Program-made: the position numbers and the translations under genes
Shown: positions 1 through 6,618 of the stretch, one piece after another
Layout of the letters: each line of letters opens with the position of its first letter
Position numbering within the stretch: the stretch's first letter is position 1
Notes under the pieces: generated by a model
Database searches by the model: none
Told to the model about the DNA's origin: nothing
Seen by the model: only the letters and a program-made list of their open reading frames with translations
DNA from: Burkholderiales bacterium
Lineage (GTDB): Bacteria > Pseudomonadota > Gammaproteobacteria > Burkholderiales > Chitinimonadaceae
NCBI GenBank assembly: GCA_019234745.1
Contig: JAFAKZ010000496.1
Span: 1-15,960 of the forward strand
DNA length: 15,960 nucleotides
Reading direction: 5' to 3'

Positions 1-60
1 GGGTGTCGGGGTAGGTGTTGGCGTCGGAGTAGGTGTGGGAGTCGGGGTAGGTGTCGGCGT
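1..60 (-). repeat. Second Pro-Thr linker repeat, truncated by window edge
   Basis: At least ten Pro-Thr pairs follow the second chitin-binding module. The array is cut by the edge, so its full length and the next domain are unknown. Confidence 0.85.
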
Positions 61-573
61 GCCGCTGCACGAACCGTCCGACGTCCACGGCTGACCACTG
101 CCCTGCGCACCGCTGTTGGAGGCAGGGTTCTGCCCTTGCGTCCACCAGTTGGCCGTGTAGTTCACGCCACCGTAGCTTACGTTCGCGCCGCCGTTATAAG
201 CCGTCGCGCTGCTCCACGGTACGAAGCAGCTACCACTTGGGGTGGGGGTGGGCGTAGGTGTCGGAGTGGGCGTTGGCGTAGGTGTCGGGGTAGGCGTGGG
301 TGTTGGCGTCGGAGTGGGCGTACCGCCATCCTGCCCGACATAGGACCACAGGCTCGCGGTAGTCGGGTTCCAGCCCGTGCTCGAGTAGTCGGTCTGGTTG
401 ACCAGTGCCTTGTAGTCGCCCCCCTGGTAGGACACGATCGTCCCCGCGACGTAATACGTATCGGCCTGCCACGCGGGGTAGTTGGCCGCCTGCGCGAAGG
501 TCGCCGCCACTGCTAGCGGCAGCACTGCAAGTACCCGCTTCTTGTTTTTCACTACGAACTTGCTGACTGACAT
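1..573 (-). CDS. Secreted multi-CBM5/12 chitin-binding protein, N-terminal part (C-terminus outside window)
   Basis: The reading frame is open from the ATG at 573 to the window edge (191 codons), so the catalytic part, if any, lies outside. The start is set by AAGGAG at 586-581, 7 nt before the ATG. Residues 1-29 form a Sec signal peptide (KNKKR, hydrophobic core, AQA cleavage site). Residues about 30-84 form a first CBM5/12-like module beginning NYPAWQADTYYVAGTIVSYQ. Then comes a 28-residue Pro-Thr linker, a second module with the typical YTANWWTQGQNP core and flanking Cys residues, and another Pro-Thr linker entering the edge. Family knowledge: WWTQG modules bind chitin and are usually attached to GH18 chitinases, LPMOs or other exoenzymes. 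The enzyme class cannot be decided here. The gene is divergent from the S53 peptidase, which has the same linker style. Confidence 0.85.
   Translation of the reverse strand, partial: MSVSKFVVKNKKRVLAVLPLAVAATFAQAANYPAWQADTYYVAGTIVSYQGGDYKALVNQTDYSSTGWNPTTASLWSYVGQDGGTPTPTPTPTPTPTPTPTPTPTPTPTPTPSGSCFVPWSSATAYNGGANVSYGGVNYTANWWTQGQNPASNSGAQGSGQPWTSDGSCSGTPTPTPTPTPTPTPTPTPTP
238..321 (-). repeat. Pro-Thr linker repeat (14 PT pairs)
   Basis: This is a tandem array of degenerate 6-nt units encoding alternating Pro and Thr between the two chitin-binding modules. Codons vary at third positions (CCA/CCC/CCG/CCT with ACA/ACC/ACG/ACT), so the protein repeat is kept while the DNA is diversified. A second array of at least 10 PT pairs occupies 1-60. 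Confidence 0.9.
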
Positions 574-609
574 TGCCCATCTCCTTAATCAACTTCAGTT
601 CGATTGAGA

Positions 610-692
610 AGCAGCATGGCGACAGCCGCTGCTGCCCCGTTGTGGTATCGCGCCTCACTCTCTTGATGTTCTCGGTGGGACTTCGATACCAC
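610..692 (-). promoter_or_regulatory. Structured 5' leader with two inverted repeats
   Basis: Upstream of the chitin-binding gene there are two perfect inverted repeats: GTGGTATCG at 642-650 with CGATACCAC at 684-692 (33-nt loop), and AGCAGC at 610-615 with GCTGCT at 628-633. If transcription starts just downstream of the TATAAT at 712-707, both lie in a leader of roughly 125 nt. They could be an RNA structure or an operator. The role is inference. Confidence 0.45.
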
Positions 693-706
693 TCTATATA
701 CAACGT

Positions 707-712
707 ATTATA
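707..712 (-). promoter_or_regulatory. Candidate sigma70 -10 element (TATAAT)
   Basis: On the minus strand this is a perfect TATAAT in an AT-rich stretch unlike the surrounding GC-rich DNA, facing the chitin-binding gene. The -35 is unclear: TTGCCG at 733-728 is the best match but gives a spacer of only 15. It is probably the promoter of the minus-strand gene starting at 573. Confidence 0.5.
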
Positions 713-993
713 TTTGTATGCAATATGCGGCAAATATTAGATACCAATGAAGTACATATAAGACCACGTCATAGCCACGAGCCATGCCTATGACGAGCGC
801 GTCGCCTCGCGGCACATCCGCATGCGCCCTACATGCACGCGCAAGCAGGTACTGCGGACCGCTCAGCGATGACGCAAGGCGAGGTATTGATTGGGATGGA
901 GGAAACGTTGCTAGGAATGTATTGGCCGCTCAGAAGAAAGGCTGGCGACGCGCGTCAAAACAGATACGTTGCAACTGAACAACAATTGCAAAC
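713..993. other. Intergenic stretch without a recognisable gene
   Basis: Short open frames here lack a ribosome-binding site and resemble nothing known. The visible structure is two TTGCAA hexamers at 969-974 and 986-991 (17 bp apart, start to start), just before the AT-rich promoter-like region of the peptidase gene. I see no RNA gene. Confidence 0.5.
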
Positions 994-1024
994 ATGACAA
1001 GAATATTTTTTAGGCACATAAAAT
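994..1024 (+). promoter_or_regulatory. Candidate promoter of the S53 peptidase gene
   Basis: ATGACA (994-999, 5 of 6 to TTGACA) is followed after 17 nt by CATAAA, or after 19 nt by TAAAAT (1019-1024, 5 of 6 to TATAAT). The region is AT-rich. If used, it gives the peptidase mRNA a leader of about 340 nt. The call rests on sequence match only. Confidence 0.3.
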
Positions 1025-1052
1025 ACCCCAGCGTATGCAATATCTTCTTTCG

Positions 1053-1068
1053 TTTACATCCTTGTAAA
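1053..1068. promoter_or_regulatory. Perfect dyad TTTACA-TCCT-TGTAAA, operator-like
   Basis: A perfect 6-bp inverted repeat with a 4-bp spacer lies about 30 bp downstream of the candidate peptidase promoter, a plausible repressor-binding position. No regulator family is assigned. It resembles a TyrR box only with the arms reversed, so that name is not used. Confidence 0.4.
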
Positions 1069-1118
1069 TAGGGGTTTTCCGCAATGAGGGTGATGCCATA
1101 CCCTCTCGCCGACAAGCC

Positions 1119-1145
1119 GATTTCGCTCAAAAACCAGGCGAAATC
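1119..1145. promoter_or_regulatory. Inverted repeat competing with the adjacent terminator-like hairpin
   Basis: GATTTCGC (1119-1126) pairs perfectly with GCGAAATC (1138-1145). The second arm shares GCGA with the left arm of the hairpin at 1135-1154, so the two structures cannot form together. This resembles alternative leader folds, but regulation is not shown by sequence alone. Confidence 0.4.
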
Positions 1146-1154
1146 CCTCGCCTG
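1129..1154 (-). terminator. Rho-independent terminator-like hairpin on the minus strand
   Basis: CAGGCGA (1135-1141) and TCGCCTG (1148-1154) form a 7-bp stem with a 6-nt loop. Read on the minus strand the stem is followed by GTTTTTG. No minus-strand gene ends here, so it may end an antisense transcript or small RNA from the peptidase region, or be coincidental. Confidence 0.4.
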
Positions 1155-1360
1155 CCTGCCGACTACCCACTTGTCATCCGCATGTGATATTGCGCAAGAT
1201 CAGTTCCGCCGCCTACCAGCGGACGTGCAGCGCAATCTACTAAAACCCCTCGCTGCATGAGAGGAACCGGACGCGCCAAGGCATCCGCCTCGGTTCAACC
1301 CCGGTAACTCCGCCACCTCGGGTCAAACCCTTGGTCATTTGTAAGCACAAAGGCAAGTAC

Positions 1361-1367
1361 AAAGGAG
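1361..1367 (+). promoter_or_regulatory. Ribosome-binding site fixing the peptidase start at 1373
   Basis: AAAGGAG precedes the ATG at 1373 by 5 nt. It decides against the in-frame TTG at 1331, which lacks such a site and would add 14 residues before the signal peptide. Confidence 0.8.
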
Positions 1368-1372
1368 AAATC

Positions 1373-3301
1373 ATGCAACGCAAGCAATACCGTTTGAGCA
1401 CGGTTGCAACCGTCGTCGCCGCCGCGTTCAGCACGTCCGCCTTCGCCGCCAGCTGGGCTCCCACGCTGACCCAGGCTGTTTCGTTCAGCTCGCATGTCGG
1501 CAACACCAACATGCTGGCAACCGACATGGCGTCCGGCGCATCCGTACGTGTCGCTGTCACGTTGAAGTTCCATAACAAGGCCGAACTCGATGCCCGCACC
1601 CGCGACATCGCTTCCGGCCGCAGCACCAACTACCTGACGTCGGAACAGTTCAATGCCCGCTACGCTCCGACCGTCGCTGAAGCCCAGGCCGTTGCGGATC
1701 ACCTGCGCGCCAATGGCTTCAAGAACATCCAGATCGCTGCCAACCGCATGATCGTGACCGCCGACGGCACCGCCGCCTCGGTCAAGACGGCATTCAACAC
1801 CACGCTGCGCACGGGCGTTACCGCCGACGGTCGCCGCGTGTATGGCAACGTTGCTCCCGCCATGGTACCGGCTTCCATCGCCGCCCAGGTGCTGGAAGTC
1901 CAGGGTCTGCAAAACGTGCACACGATGCACACGATGTTGAAGAAGGCTTCGCCGAAGTCTGGCGTTCACGCCGCTGGCGTGACCGGCCACCAGATGACCG
2001 ACTTCCCGATCTACTACGGTGCGTCCAGCATGCCGGCCGCCACGGGTACGGACTTGGCCATCATCGCTCAGGGTGACATCTCGCAAACCCTGACCGACCT
2101 GGCCTCGTTCACGCAGCAAGTTGGCTACCCCTCGATCACCCCGAACGTGGTGTACGCCACGGCACAAGGTACCGACAACAGCGGTATCGACGAGTGGAAC
2201 ATGGACTCCCAGTCCTCGCTGGCAGCCGCCGGCGGCCAGCTGAAGAGCATGACGTTCTACGTCGCCACGACGCTGAACGACTCCGACCTGACGACCACGT
2301 TCAACCGCGCTGTGACGGACAACATTGCTCGCGTGATCAACGTGTCGCTGGGCGGTTGCGAAAGCGGCAGCGCTTCCGACGACCAGATCTTCCAGCAAGC
2401 CATGAACCAGGGCCAGGTCTTCTCGATCTCGTCCGGTGACTCCGGCTACGACGAGTGCTCCGGTTCGCCCGGCCAGTCCTACCCCGCCACGTCGCCGTAC
2501 GTCATGGCCATCGGCGGTACGACGATGACCTCCAACGGCGCCAGCTACGTGTCCGAATCCACGTGGTCGGGTGGCGGCGGTGGCCCGTCGGTTGTTGAGA
2601 GCGCTCCTGCTTGGCAGACCAGCTCGGGCGTCCTGGGTTCCTCCACGATGCGCGGCGTGCCTGACCTCTCCTTCGACGCCGACCCGAACTCCGGCGCCAT
2701 GGTGCTGGTCAACGGCTCGCAGTCGCAGATCGGCGGTACCTCGCTGGCTGCTCCGCTGTTCGCCGGCTTCTGGGCTCGTGTACAAAGCGCCCACGGCAAC
2801 AAGCTGGCCTTCCCCGCTTCGTGGATCTACGCTCACGGCAAGGGTGCACCGAGCTGGCTGCACGACGTCACGACGGGTTGTAACGACAACGGCTCGGCTG
2901 GCCAGGGTTACTGCGCCTCGACGGGTTGGGACTACGCAACGGGCTGGGGTTCGCTGAACGTCGCTAACTTCAGCACCGCTATCGCCGGTACGCCGACGCC
3001 GACGCCTACCCCAACGCCGACGCCGACCCCAACGCCGACGCCGACCCCCACGCCTACGCCCACTCCGACGCCTACCCCGACGCCTACTCCGGCTCCGGCA
3101 TTCAGCGACTGGAACTACTACTACAACGGCGACGTGGCTAGCTACGGTGGTCACAACTACAAGTTCTCGGTGATGACCCGCGGCACTCCCAACAATAGCT
3201 ACTATGTACTTGGCTACTGGTGTGAACCGACCTGGTGTACCCAGGCCAATCCGGATTGGGAAACCCGCCGTACCGACGCTTACTGGACGCTGACCAAGTA
3301 A
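1373..3301 (+). CDS. Secreted S53 (sedolisin/kumamolisin-type) serine-carboxyl peptidase with Thr-Pro linker and C-terminal carbohydrate-binding-like module
   Basis: The product has 642 residues. Residues 1-25 are a signal peptide ending TSAFA. About 30-190 match the pro-kumamolisin activation domain that keeps S53 enzymes inactive until acid autoprocessing. The catalytic domain follows with the Ser-Glu-Asp triad: E274 and D278 in IDEWNMD, S457 in GGTSLAAP, and oxyanion Asp D356 in SSGDSG. The calcium-site region runs from D498 to GWDYATGWGS near 520. Residues 540-576 are a Thr-Pro linker, and the last about 65 residues (SDWNYYYNGDVASYGGHNY) look like a divergent CBM5/12-type module lacking the usual WWTQG core. 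Several Cys pairs suit an extracellular protein. Likely role: extracellular digestion of protein bound to chitin or another polysaccharide. A rho-independent terminator follows. Confidence 0.92.
   Translation: MQRKQYRLSTVATVVAAAFSTSAFAASWAPTLTQAVSFSSHVGNTNMLATDMASGASVRVAVTLKFHNKAELDARTRDIASGRSTNYLTSEQFNARYAPTVAEAQAVADHLRANGFKNIQIAANRMIVTADGTAASVKTAFNTTLRTGVTADGRRVYGNVAPAMVPASIAAQVLEVQGLQNVHTMHTMLKKASPKSGVHAAGVTGHQMTDFPIYYGASSMPAATGTDLAIIAQGDISQTLTDLASFTQQVGYPSITPNVVYATAQGTDNSGIDEWNMDSQSSLAAAGGQLKSMTFYVATTLNDSDLTTTFNRAVTDNIARVINVSLGGCESGSASDDQIFQQAMNQGQVFSISSGDSGYDECSGSPGQSYPATSPYVMAIGGTTMTSNGASYVSESTWSGGGGGPSVVESAPAWQTSSGVLGSSTMRGVPDLSFDADPNSGAMVLVNGSQSQIGGTSLAAPLFAGFWARVQSAHGNKLAFPASWIYAHGKGAPSWLHDVTTGCNDNGSAGQGYCASTGWDYATGWGSLNVANFSTAIAGTPTPTPTPTPTPTPTPTPTPTPTPTPTPTPTPTPAPAFSDWNYYYNGDVASYGGHNYKFSVMTRGTPNNSYYVLGYWCEPTWCTQANPDWETRRTDAYWTLTK
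2990..3100 (+). repeat. Thr-Pro linker repeat in the S53 peptidase
   Basis: A degenerate 6-nt tandem repeat encodes alternating Thr-Pro over about 37 residues between the catalytic and binding modules. The last pairs become Ala-Pro. It is the same kind of repeat as in the divergent chitin-binding gene, in the opposite orientation. Confidence 0.9.
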
Positions 3302-3360
3302 GCAGTAGCACCTGAAACCAACCTGCCGTGCGCCCATGGCGCATGGCTGGGCGGGTCTCA

Positions 3361-3399
3361 AGACGGACGTTTGCCTGTATGGAAACGTCCGTTTCTATT
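3361..3399 (+). terminator. Rho-independent terminator of the S53 peptidase gene
   Basis: ACGGACGTTT (3363-3372) and AAACGTCCGT (3383-3392) form a perfect 10-bp stem with a 10-nt loop, followed by TTCTATTT. It lies 62 nt after the stop codon. A smaller palindrome, TGCGCC-CAT-GGCGCA, sits just upstream at 3329-3343. Confidence 0.75.
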
Positions 3400-3444
3400 T
3401 GTACGGTCGACTTGGGCGTAATACGAGGAAATGCAGGAGATTAC

Positions 3445-3900
3445 TCAGGATGCACTGGCGCGCGTTACGACGTACTCGCCCTGGAAACTCGCGCAGCTAA
3501 GCCCTTGGCACAGTACCTCGGCCGATAGCGACAGCCGCGCCATGCCGCGCTTCTGGAACATACGCACAAAGCGGTCCACAGACGCCTCGTCGACAGGCTC
3601 GACCAGTGCTGAGAAGTCGGACGTCACCGGGACCAGATAGCGCGTTTCGCCACGCTGGATGACGATCTCGACGGAGGTATCGATATCAGCCGCAGCCAAC
3701 TGACGCTGGACCTCGATCCAGCCGGCAACCGTGGCTAGTGTCGCCACGCTGCCGCCAAAGCCCGTCCCCTTGTCGTTTACATTGGGTGCGAGCGGAGCGG
3801 TGAGCCGAACTCGCCCGTCATCTACCAACTCCGTGCCGATCTGCATGGCGCGAGCAAGCGGGATATTGCTGCAGATCAGGTCGGTCCAATCACGTGCCAT
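3445..3900 (-). CDS. YiiD C-terminal-domain-type thioesterase (hotdog fold)
   Basis: The product has 151 residues, the size of a single hotdog domain. ARAMQIGTELVDDGRVRLTAP and then NVNDKGTGFGGSVATLA (residues 41-55) match the YiiD_C putative thioesterase family, where this segment carries the Asn-x-x-x-Gly-Thr/Gly active-site loop at the start of the central helix. In E. coli YiiD (FabY) the domain is fused to an acetyltransferase; here it stands alone. The likely substrate is an acyl thioester (acyl-ACP or acyl-CoA), but which one is unknown. The start ATG at 3900 has AAGGA 6 nt upstream. It sits downstream of the helicase terminator on the same strand, so it is probably transcribed separately. 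No signal peptide is seen, so it is cytoplasmic. Confidence 0.8.
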   Translation of the reverse strand: MARDWTDLICSNIPLARAMQIGTELVDDGRVRLTAPLAPNVNDKGTGFGGSVATLATVAGWIEVQRQLAAADIDTSVEIVIQRGETRYLVPVTSDFSALVEPVDEASVDRFVRMFQKRGMARLSLSAEVLCQGLSCASFQGEYVVTRASAS

Positions 3901-3911
3901 GGATGTTCCTT

Positions 3912-3929
3912 ACAAGAATGTGATCTTGT
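3912..3929. promoter_or_regulatory. Dyad ACAAGA-N6-TCTTGT before the thioesterase gene
   Basis: A 6-bp inverted repeat with a 6-bp spacer lies directly upstream of the AAGGA site of the thioesterase gene. It could be an operator or a small mRNA hairpin near the ribosome-binding site. Short dyads also arise by chance. Confidence 0.25.
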
Positions 3930-3940
3930 CGGTGTAGATA

Positions 3941-3966
3941 TGAAAAAGGCGTGGTTTCCCACGCCT
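3941..3966 (-). terminator. Rho-independent terminator of the helicase gene
   Basis: On the minus strand AGGCGTGG-GAAA-CCACGCCT (stem arms 3966-3959 and 3954-3947) is followed directly by TTTTTCA. It begins 24 nt after the helicase stop: an 8-bp GC-rich stem, GAAA tetraloop and T-tract. It separates the helicase from the thioesterase gene. Confidence 0.9.
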
Positions 3967-3989
3967 CTTGATACACCGCAGTGTCAATC

Positions 3990-5453
3990 TTACTTCGAAA
4001 CCGTGTAGCGCGGGGGTAGCAACAGCGCCGGCAGCTCACGCACCGCTTCACGGGCGCGAACGGCAAAGGGCGCAAAGCCGCCAGCCACGCGTCCGCCCAA
4101 GGCGGCGGACGAAGTAGCACGGCGCCCTTCGATTAGCGGCGTTTCGACCTGCATGATGTCATCGCGGCGCGAAGAACGGCGTTCTCCTGGATCACGCTGT
4201 TCGCGACCTTCGCGCACCTCGCGACCTTCGCGCACCTCGCGACCTTCACGCACGTCGCGGCGTTCGCGTACCTCGCGCCCTTCGCGCGGTGCCCGGCCTT
4301 CGCTGCGTTCGCGCAGCTCGATGCCCGGTGCCGGCGTCAATTCCAGCGGCTTGCCCGTCATCTTGCGGATCAGGCCCAGCGCCTTGTCTTCGTCGGATGC
4401 CACCAGCGAGATGGCCACGCCTGTCGCGCCGGCACGACCGGTGCGACCAATGCGGTGCACGTAGTCTTCCGGGTTAGTCGGCAGTTCGAAGTTCACCACA
4501 TAGGGCAGTTCGTTGATGTCCAGGCCACGCGCGGCTACATCGGTGGCCACCAGCACGCGCAACTTCTGTTCCTTGAACGAAGCGAGCGTCTCGAGCCGCG
4601 CCTGCTGCGTGCGATCGCCATGAATGGCCTCGCACACGAAGCCGTCGCGCTTCAATTCGCGCGCCAGGCGTTCAGCACCGATCTTGGTACGGGTGAACAC
4701 GATCACCTGCTCCATCTCGTGATGGCGGATCAGTTGCGACAGCACACGACGCTTATGGTCGTGCTCGGCCGGATGCAGTTGCTGGGTTACCGATTCGTTG
4801 GTGGCGTTACGGCGCGCCACCTCGATCGTTTCCGGGTTGTGCATGAAGTCTTCGGCCAGCTTCTTGATCTCGGGCGCGAAGGTGGCCGAGAACAAGAGCG
4901 TCTGCTTACGTGCGGGCAGAAGGCCGAGGATACGGCGGATGTCGAGGATGAAGCCCATGTCGAGCATGCGATCTGCTTCGTCTAGCACCAGCATTTCGAC
5001 CTGGGACAGATTGATCGTCTTGTTCTGCACATGATCCAGCAGACGGCCCGGCGTCGCGACGACAATCTCGCTACCGCGGCGCAATGCTTCGATCTGCGGG
5101 TTCATGTCCACACCGCCGAATACGGCCGTGGCACGCAGTGGCAGGTACTTGCCGTAGGTCGTTACGCTCTCGAACACTTGGTCGCACAGCTCACGCGTGG
5201 GCGTGAGGATCAGCGCACGCACGGGGTGGCGTGCAGGCGATGCGCTCGTATTGGCGTAGGGCTGCAGGGTGTGCAGGATGGGCAGCGTGAAGGCGGCCGT
5301 CTTGCCCGTGCCGGTCTGGGCACCGGCCAAAACGTCGCGCCCAGCCATGACGACGGGGATGGCCCGCGCCTGAACCGGGGTGGGATTCTCATAGCCGGCA
5401 TCGAGCACGGCACGGAGTATCTCGGCGTGCAGGCCGAGGCTCTCGAATGACAT
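3990..5453 (-). CDS. rhlE: DEAD-box ATP-dependent RNA helicase, RhlE type
   Basis: The product has 487 residues. All motifs are present: Q motif (F3, G20-Y21, PTPVQ 24-28), motif I AQTGTGKT 45-52, Ia PTRELC 85-90, Ib TPGRLLD 134-140, II DEAD 158-161, III SAT 189-191, IV VIVFTR 250-255, V ATDVAARGLDI 303-313, VI HRIGRTGR 333-340. It unwinds short RNA duplexes with ATP, in ribosome assembly or RNA turnover, in the cytoplasm. The basic C-terminal tail (about 365-450) carries REGREV-like repeats from an 18-bp tandem repeat, then a hydrophobic LPALLLPP end. The start is taken at ATGTCATTC (5453), the usual MSFxSLGL opening of RhlE; GGAG lies 11 nt upstream. An in-frame upstream start at 5540 would add an unlike extension. 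The gene is divergent from prmB. Confidence 0.95.
   Translation of the reverse strand: MSFESLGLHAEILRAVLDAGYENPTPVQARAIPVVMAGRDVLAGAQTGTGKTAAFTLPILHTLQPYANTSASPARHPVRALILTPTRELCDQVFESVTTYGKYLPLRATAVFGGVDMNPQIEALRRGSEIVVATPGRLLDHVQNKTINLSQVEMLVLDEADRMLDMGFILDIRRILGLLPARKQTLLFSATFAPEIKKLAEDFMHNPETIEVARRNATNESVTQQLHPAEHDHKRRVLSQLIRHHEMEQVIVFTRTKIGAERLARELKRDGFVCEAIHGDRTQQARLETLASFKEQKLRVLVATDVAARGLDINELPYVVNFELPTNPEDYVHRIGRTGRAGATGVAISLVASDEDKALGLIRKMTGKPLELTPAPGIELRERSEGRAPREGREVRERRDVREGREVREGREVREGREQRDPGERRSSRRDDIMQVETPLIEGRRATSSAALGGRVAGGFAPFAVRAREAVRELPALLLPPRYTVSK
4201..4290 (-). repeat. 18-bp tandem repeat in the helicase tail
   Basis: There are five 18-bp units in register (4201, 4219, 4237, 4255, 4273). 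The first two are identical and the rest are diverged. On the coding strand each encodes a version of Arg-Glu-Gly-Arg-Glu-Val, extending the charged C-terminal tail. Copy number could vary by slippage without breaking the frame. Confidence 0.9.
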
Positions 5454-5620
5454 TACAGTGAAATCTCCAAGGGGATTAGGCCGCGGCAATGGATCACCGA
5501 AGCCCTGTGAGGGGCGAACTATACGCGCATATCGCTGCAATTGAAACCGTTAATCCATGAATTTGAAGGGAATTTCGGAAAACCACCGGCGCTGTCACCA
5601 TCGCTTCGCGCAAGCTGGCG

Positions 5621-5626
5621 TAGAAT
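5621..5626 (+). promoter_or_regulatory. Candidate -10 element of prmB (TAGAAT)
   Basis: TAGAAT (5 of 6 to consensus) lies 30 nt before the prmB ATG, leaving a leader of about 24 nt. No good -35 is visible. The 203-bp divergent gap must also hold the helicase promoter, for which no clear element was found. Confidence 0.35.
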
Positions 5627-5656
5627 GCGCGCTTCATTGCCTCCCCTGGGGACACC

Positions 5657-6562
5657 ATGTACGCCTCTGCCCGCCAAACGCTCGGCACCGTCCGCGACCT
5701 CGTGCGCTTCGCCGTTTCCCGCTTTACCGAGGCCGGCCTGTTCTTCGGCCACGGCAGCAGTTCTGCCTGGGACGAGGCTGCCTACCTGGTGCTACATACC
5801 CTGCACCTGCCTCTCGACCGACTCGACCCCTTCCTGGACGCAGTGCTGCTGCAGGAAGAGATCGACGCCGTGCTGGCTATCGTGCAGACGCGGGTGGATA
5901 CGCGCAAACCGGCCGCCTACCTCACGCGCGAGGCCTGGTTGGGCAACTATCGCTTTTATGTGGACGAGCGCGTGATCGTGCCGCGCTCCTTTATCGCCGA
6001 ACTGCTGCCCGATGCACTCGCACCGTGGATTGAATACCCAGAGCTGGTTCATCGTGCACTCGACCTGTGTACCGGCTCCGGCTGCCTCGCCATCTTGTTG
6101 GCCGACCACTACCCCGATGCGGAAGTCGACGCGGTCGACTTGTCGGCCGATGCGCTCGACGTGGCCGCGCAGAACGTGGACGACTACGGCCTGGATGATC
6201 GCATCGAGCTGATCCAGTCCGATATGTTCGAAGCATTGGAAGGCAATACCTACGACCTGATCGTCTCCAACCCACCGTACGTCGACGCACCGTCGGTGGA
6301 AAACTTGCCGGACGAATACCTGCACGAGCCAGAGCTGGCCCTGGGCAGCGGTGACGACGGCCTAGACGCCACGCGCATCATCCTGGCCAACGCCACGCGC
6401 TTCCTCAACCCGCTGGGTGTGCTGGTGGTAGAGATTGGCCACAACCGGGAAGCGCTGGAGCCGCAGTTCCCGCAGCTGGAGTTCACCTGGCTCGATACGA
6501 GCGGCGGCGATGGCTTCGTCTTCCTGGTGACGCGCGAGCAGTTGGCGGAAGCGGGGCTCTAA
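5657..6562 (+). CDS. prmB: Ribosomal protein uL3 N5-glutamine methyltransferase
   Basis: The product has 301 residues, the usual PrmB length. The N-terminal helical substrate-binding domain (about 1-110) is followed by a class I SAM methyltransferase fold: motif I DLCTGSG at 136-142 and the glutamine-binding NPPY at 205-208 in DLIVSNPPYVDAP. The length, the RFAVSRFTEAGLFFGHG opening and the NLPDEYLHEPELALGSGDDG-like segment after NPPY favour PrmB over PrmC (HemK). It methylates a glutamine of ribosomal protein L3 during ribosome assembly, in the cytoplasm. A GGGGA stretch precedes the ATG by 4 nt. It is convergent with apt, with a structured repeat between. Confidence 0.95.
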   Translation: MYASARQTLGTVRDLVRFAVSRFTEAGLFFGHGSSSAWDEAAYLVLHTLHLPLDRLDPFLDAVLLQEEIDAVLAIVQTRVDTRKPAAYLTREAWLGNYRFYVDERVIVPRSFIAELLPDALAPWIEYPELVHRALDLCTGSGCLAILLADHYPDAEVDAVDLSADALDVAAQNVDDYGLDDRIELIQSDMFEALEGNTYDLIVSNPPYVDAPSVENLPDEYLHEPELALGSGDDGLDATRIILANATRFLNPLGVLVVEIGHNREALEPQFPQLEFTWLDTSGGDGFVFLVTREQLAEAGL

Positions 6563-6618
6563 GTAATTCATAGGCCGAGAAACGAGCCAGACTCCCGCGC
6601 TCGCAGCCAGGGCGCATT

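Noticed and set aside
784..978. 64-codon plus-strand frame in the 800-bp gap
   Set aside because: No ribosome-binding site, no recognisable protein pattern and composition typical of a chance frame.
1053..1068. Dyad considered as a TyrR box
   Set aside because: TyrR boxes read TGTAAA-N6-TTTACA; here the arms are reversed and the spacer is 4, so only an unnamed operator-like dyad is claimed.
930..1130. 66-codon minus-strand frame starting with TTG
   Set aside because: No ribosome-binding site; the start lies in the T-tract of a hairpin. It looks like a chance frame in AT-rich DNA.
1283..1327. tRNA T-arm-like GGTTCAACCCCGG followed by CTCCGCCACC
   Set aside because: The T-stem does not pair over five bases, and no matching 5' acceptor strand (GGCGGAG) or anticodon arm is found upstream.
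1295..3361. 688-codon open frame on the minus strand, antisense to the S53 peptidase
   Set aside because: The plus-strand frame has a signal peptide, full catalytic residues, a ribosome-binding site and a terminator. The antisense product is low-complexity Arg/Gly/Val-rich sequence without a known domain, as expected opposite a GC-rich gene.
4455..4985. Plus-strand frame opposite the helicase
   Set aside because: The minus strand encodes every DEAD-box motif; this frame is its shadow.
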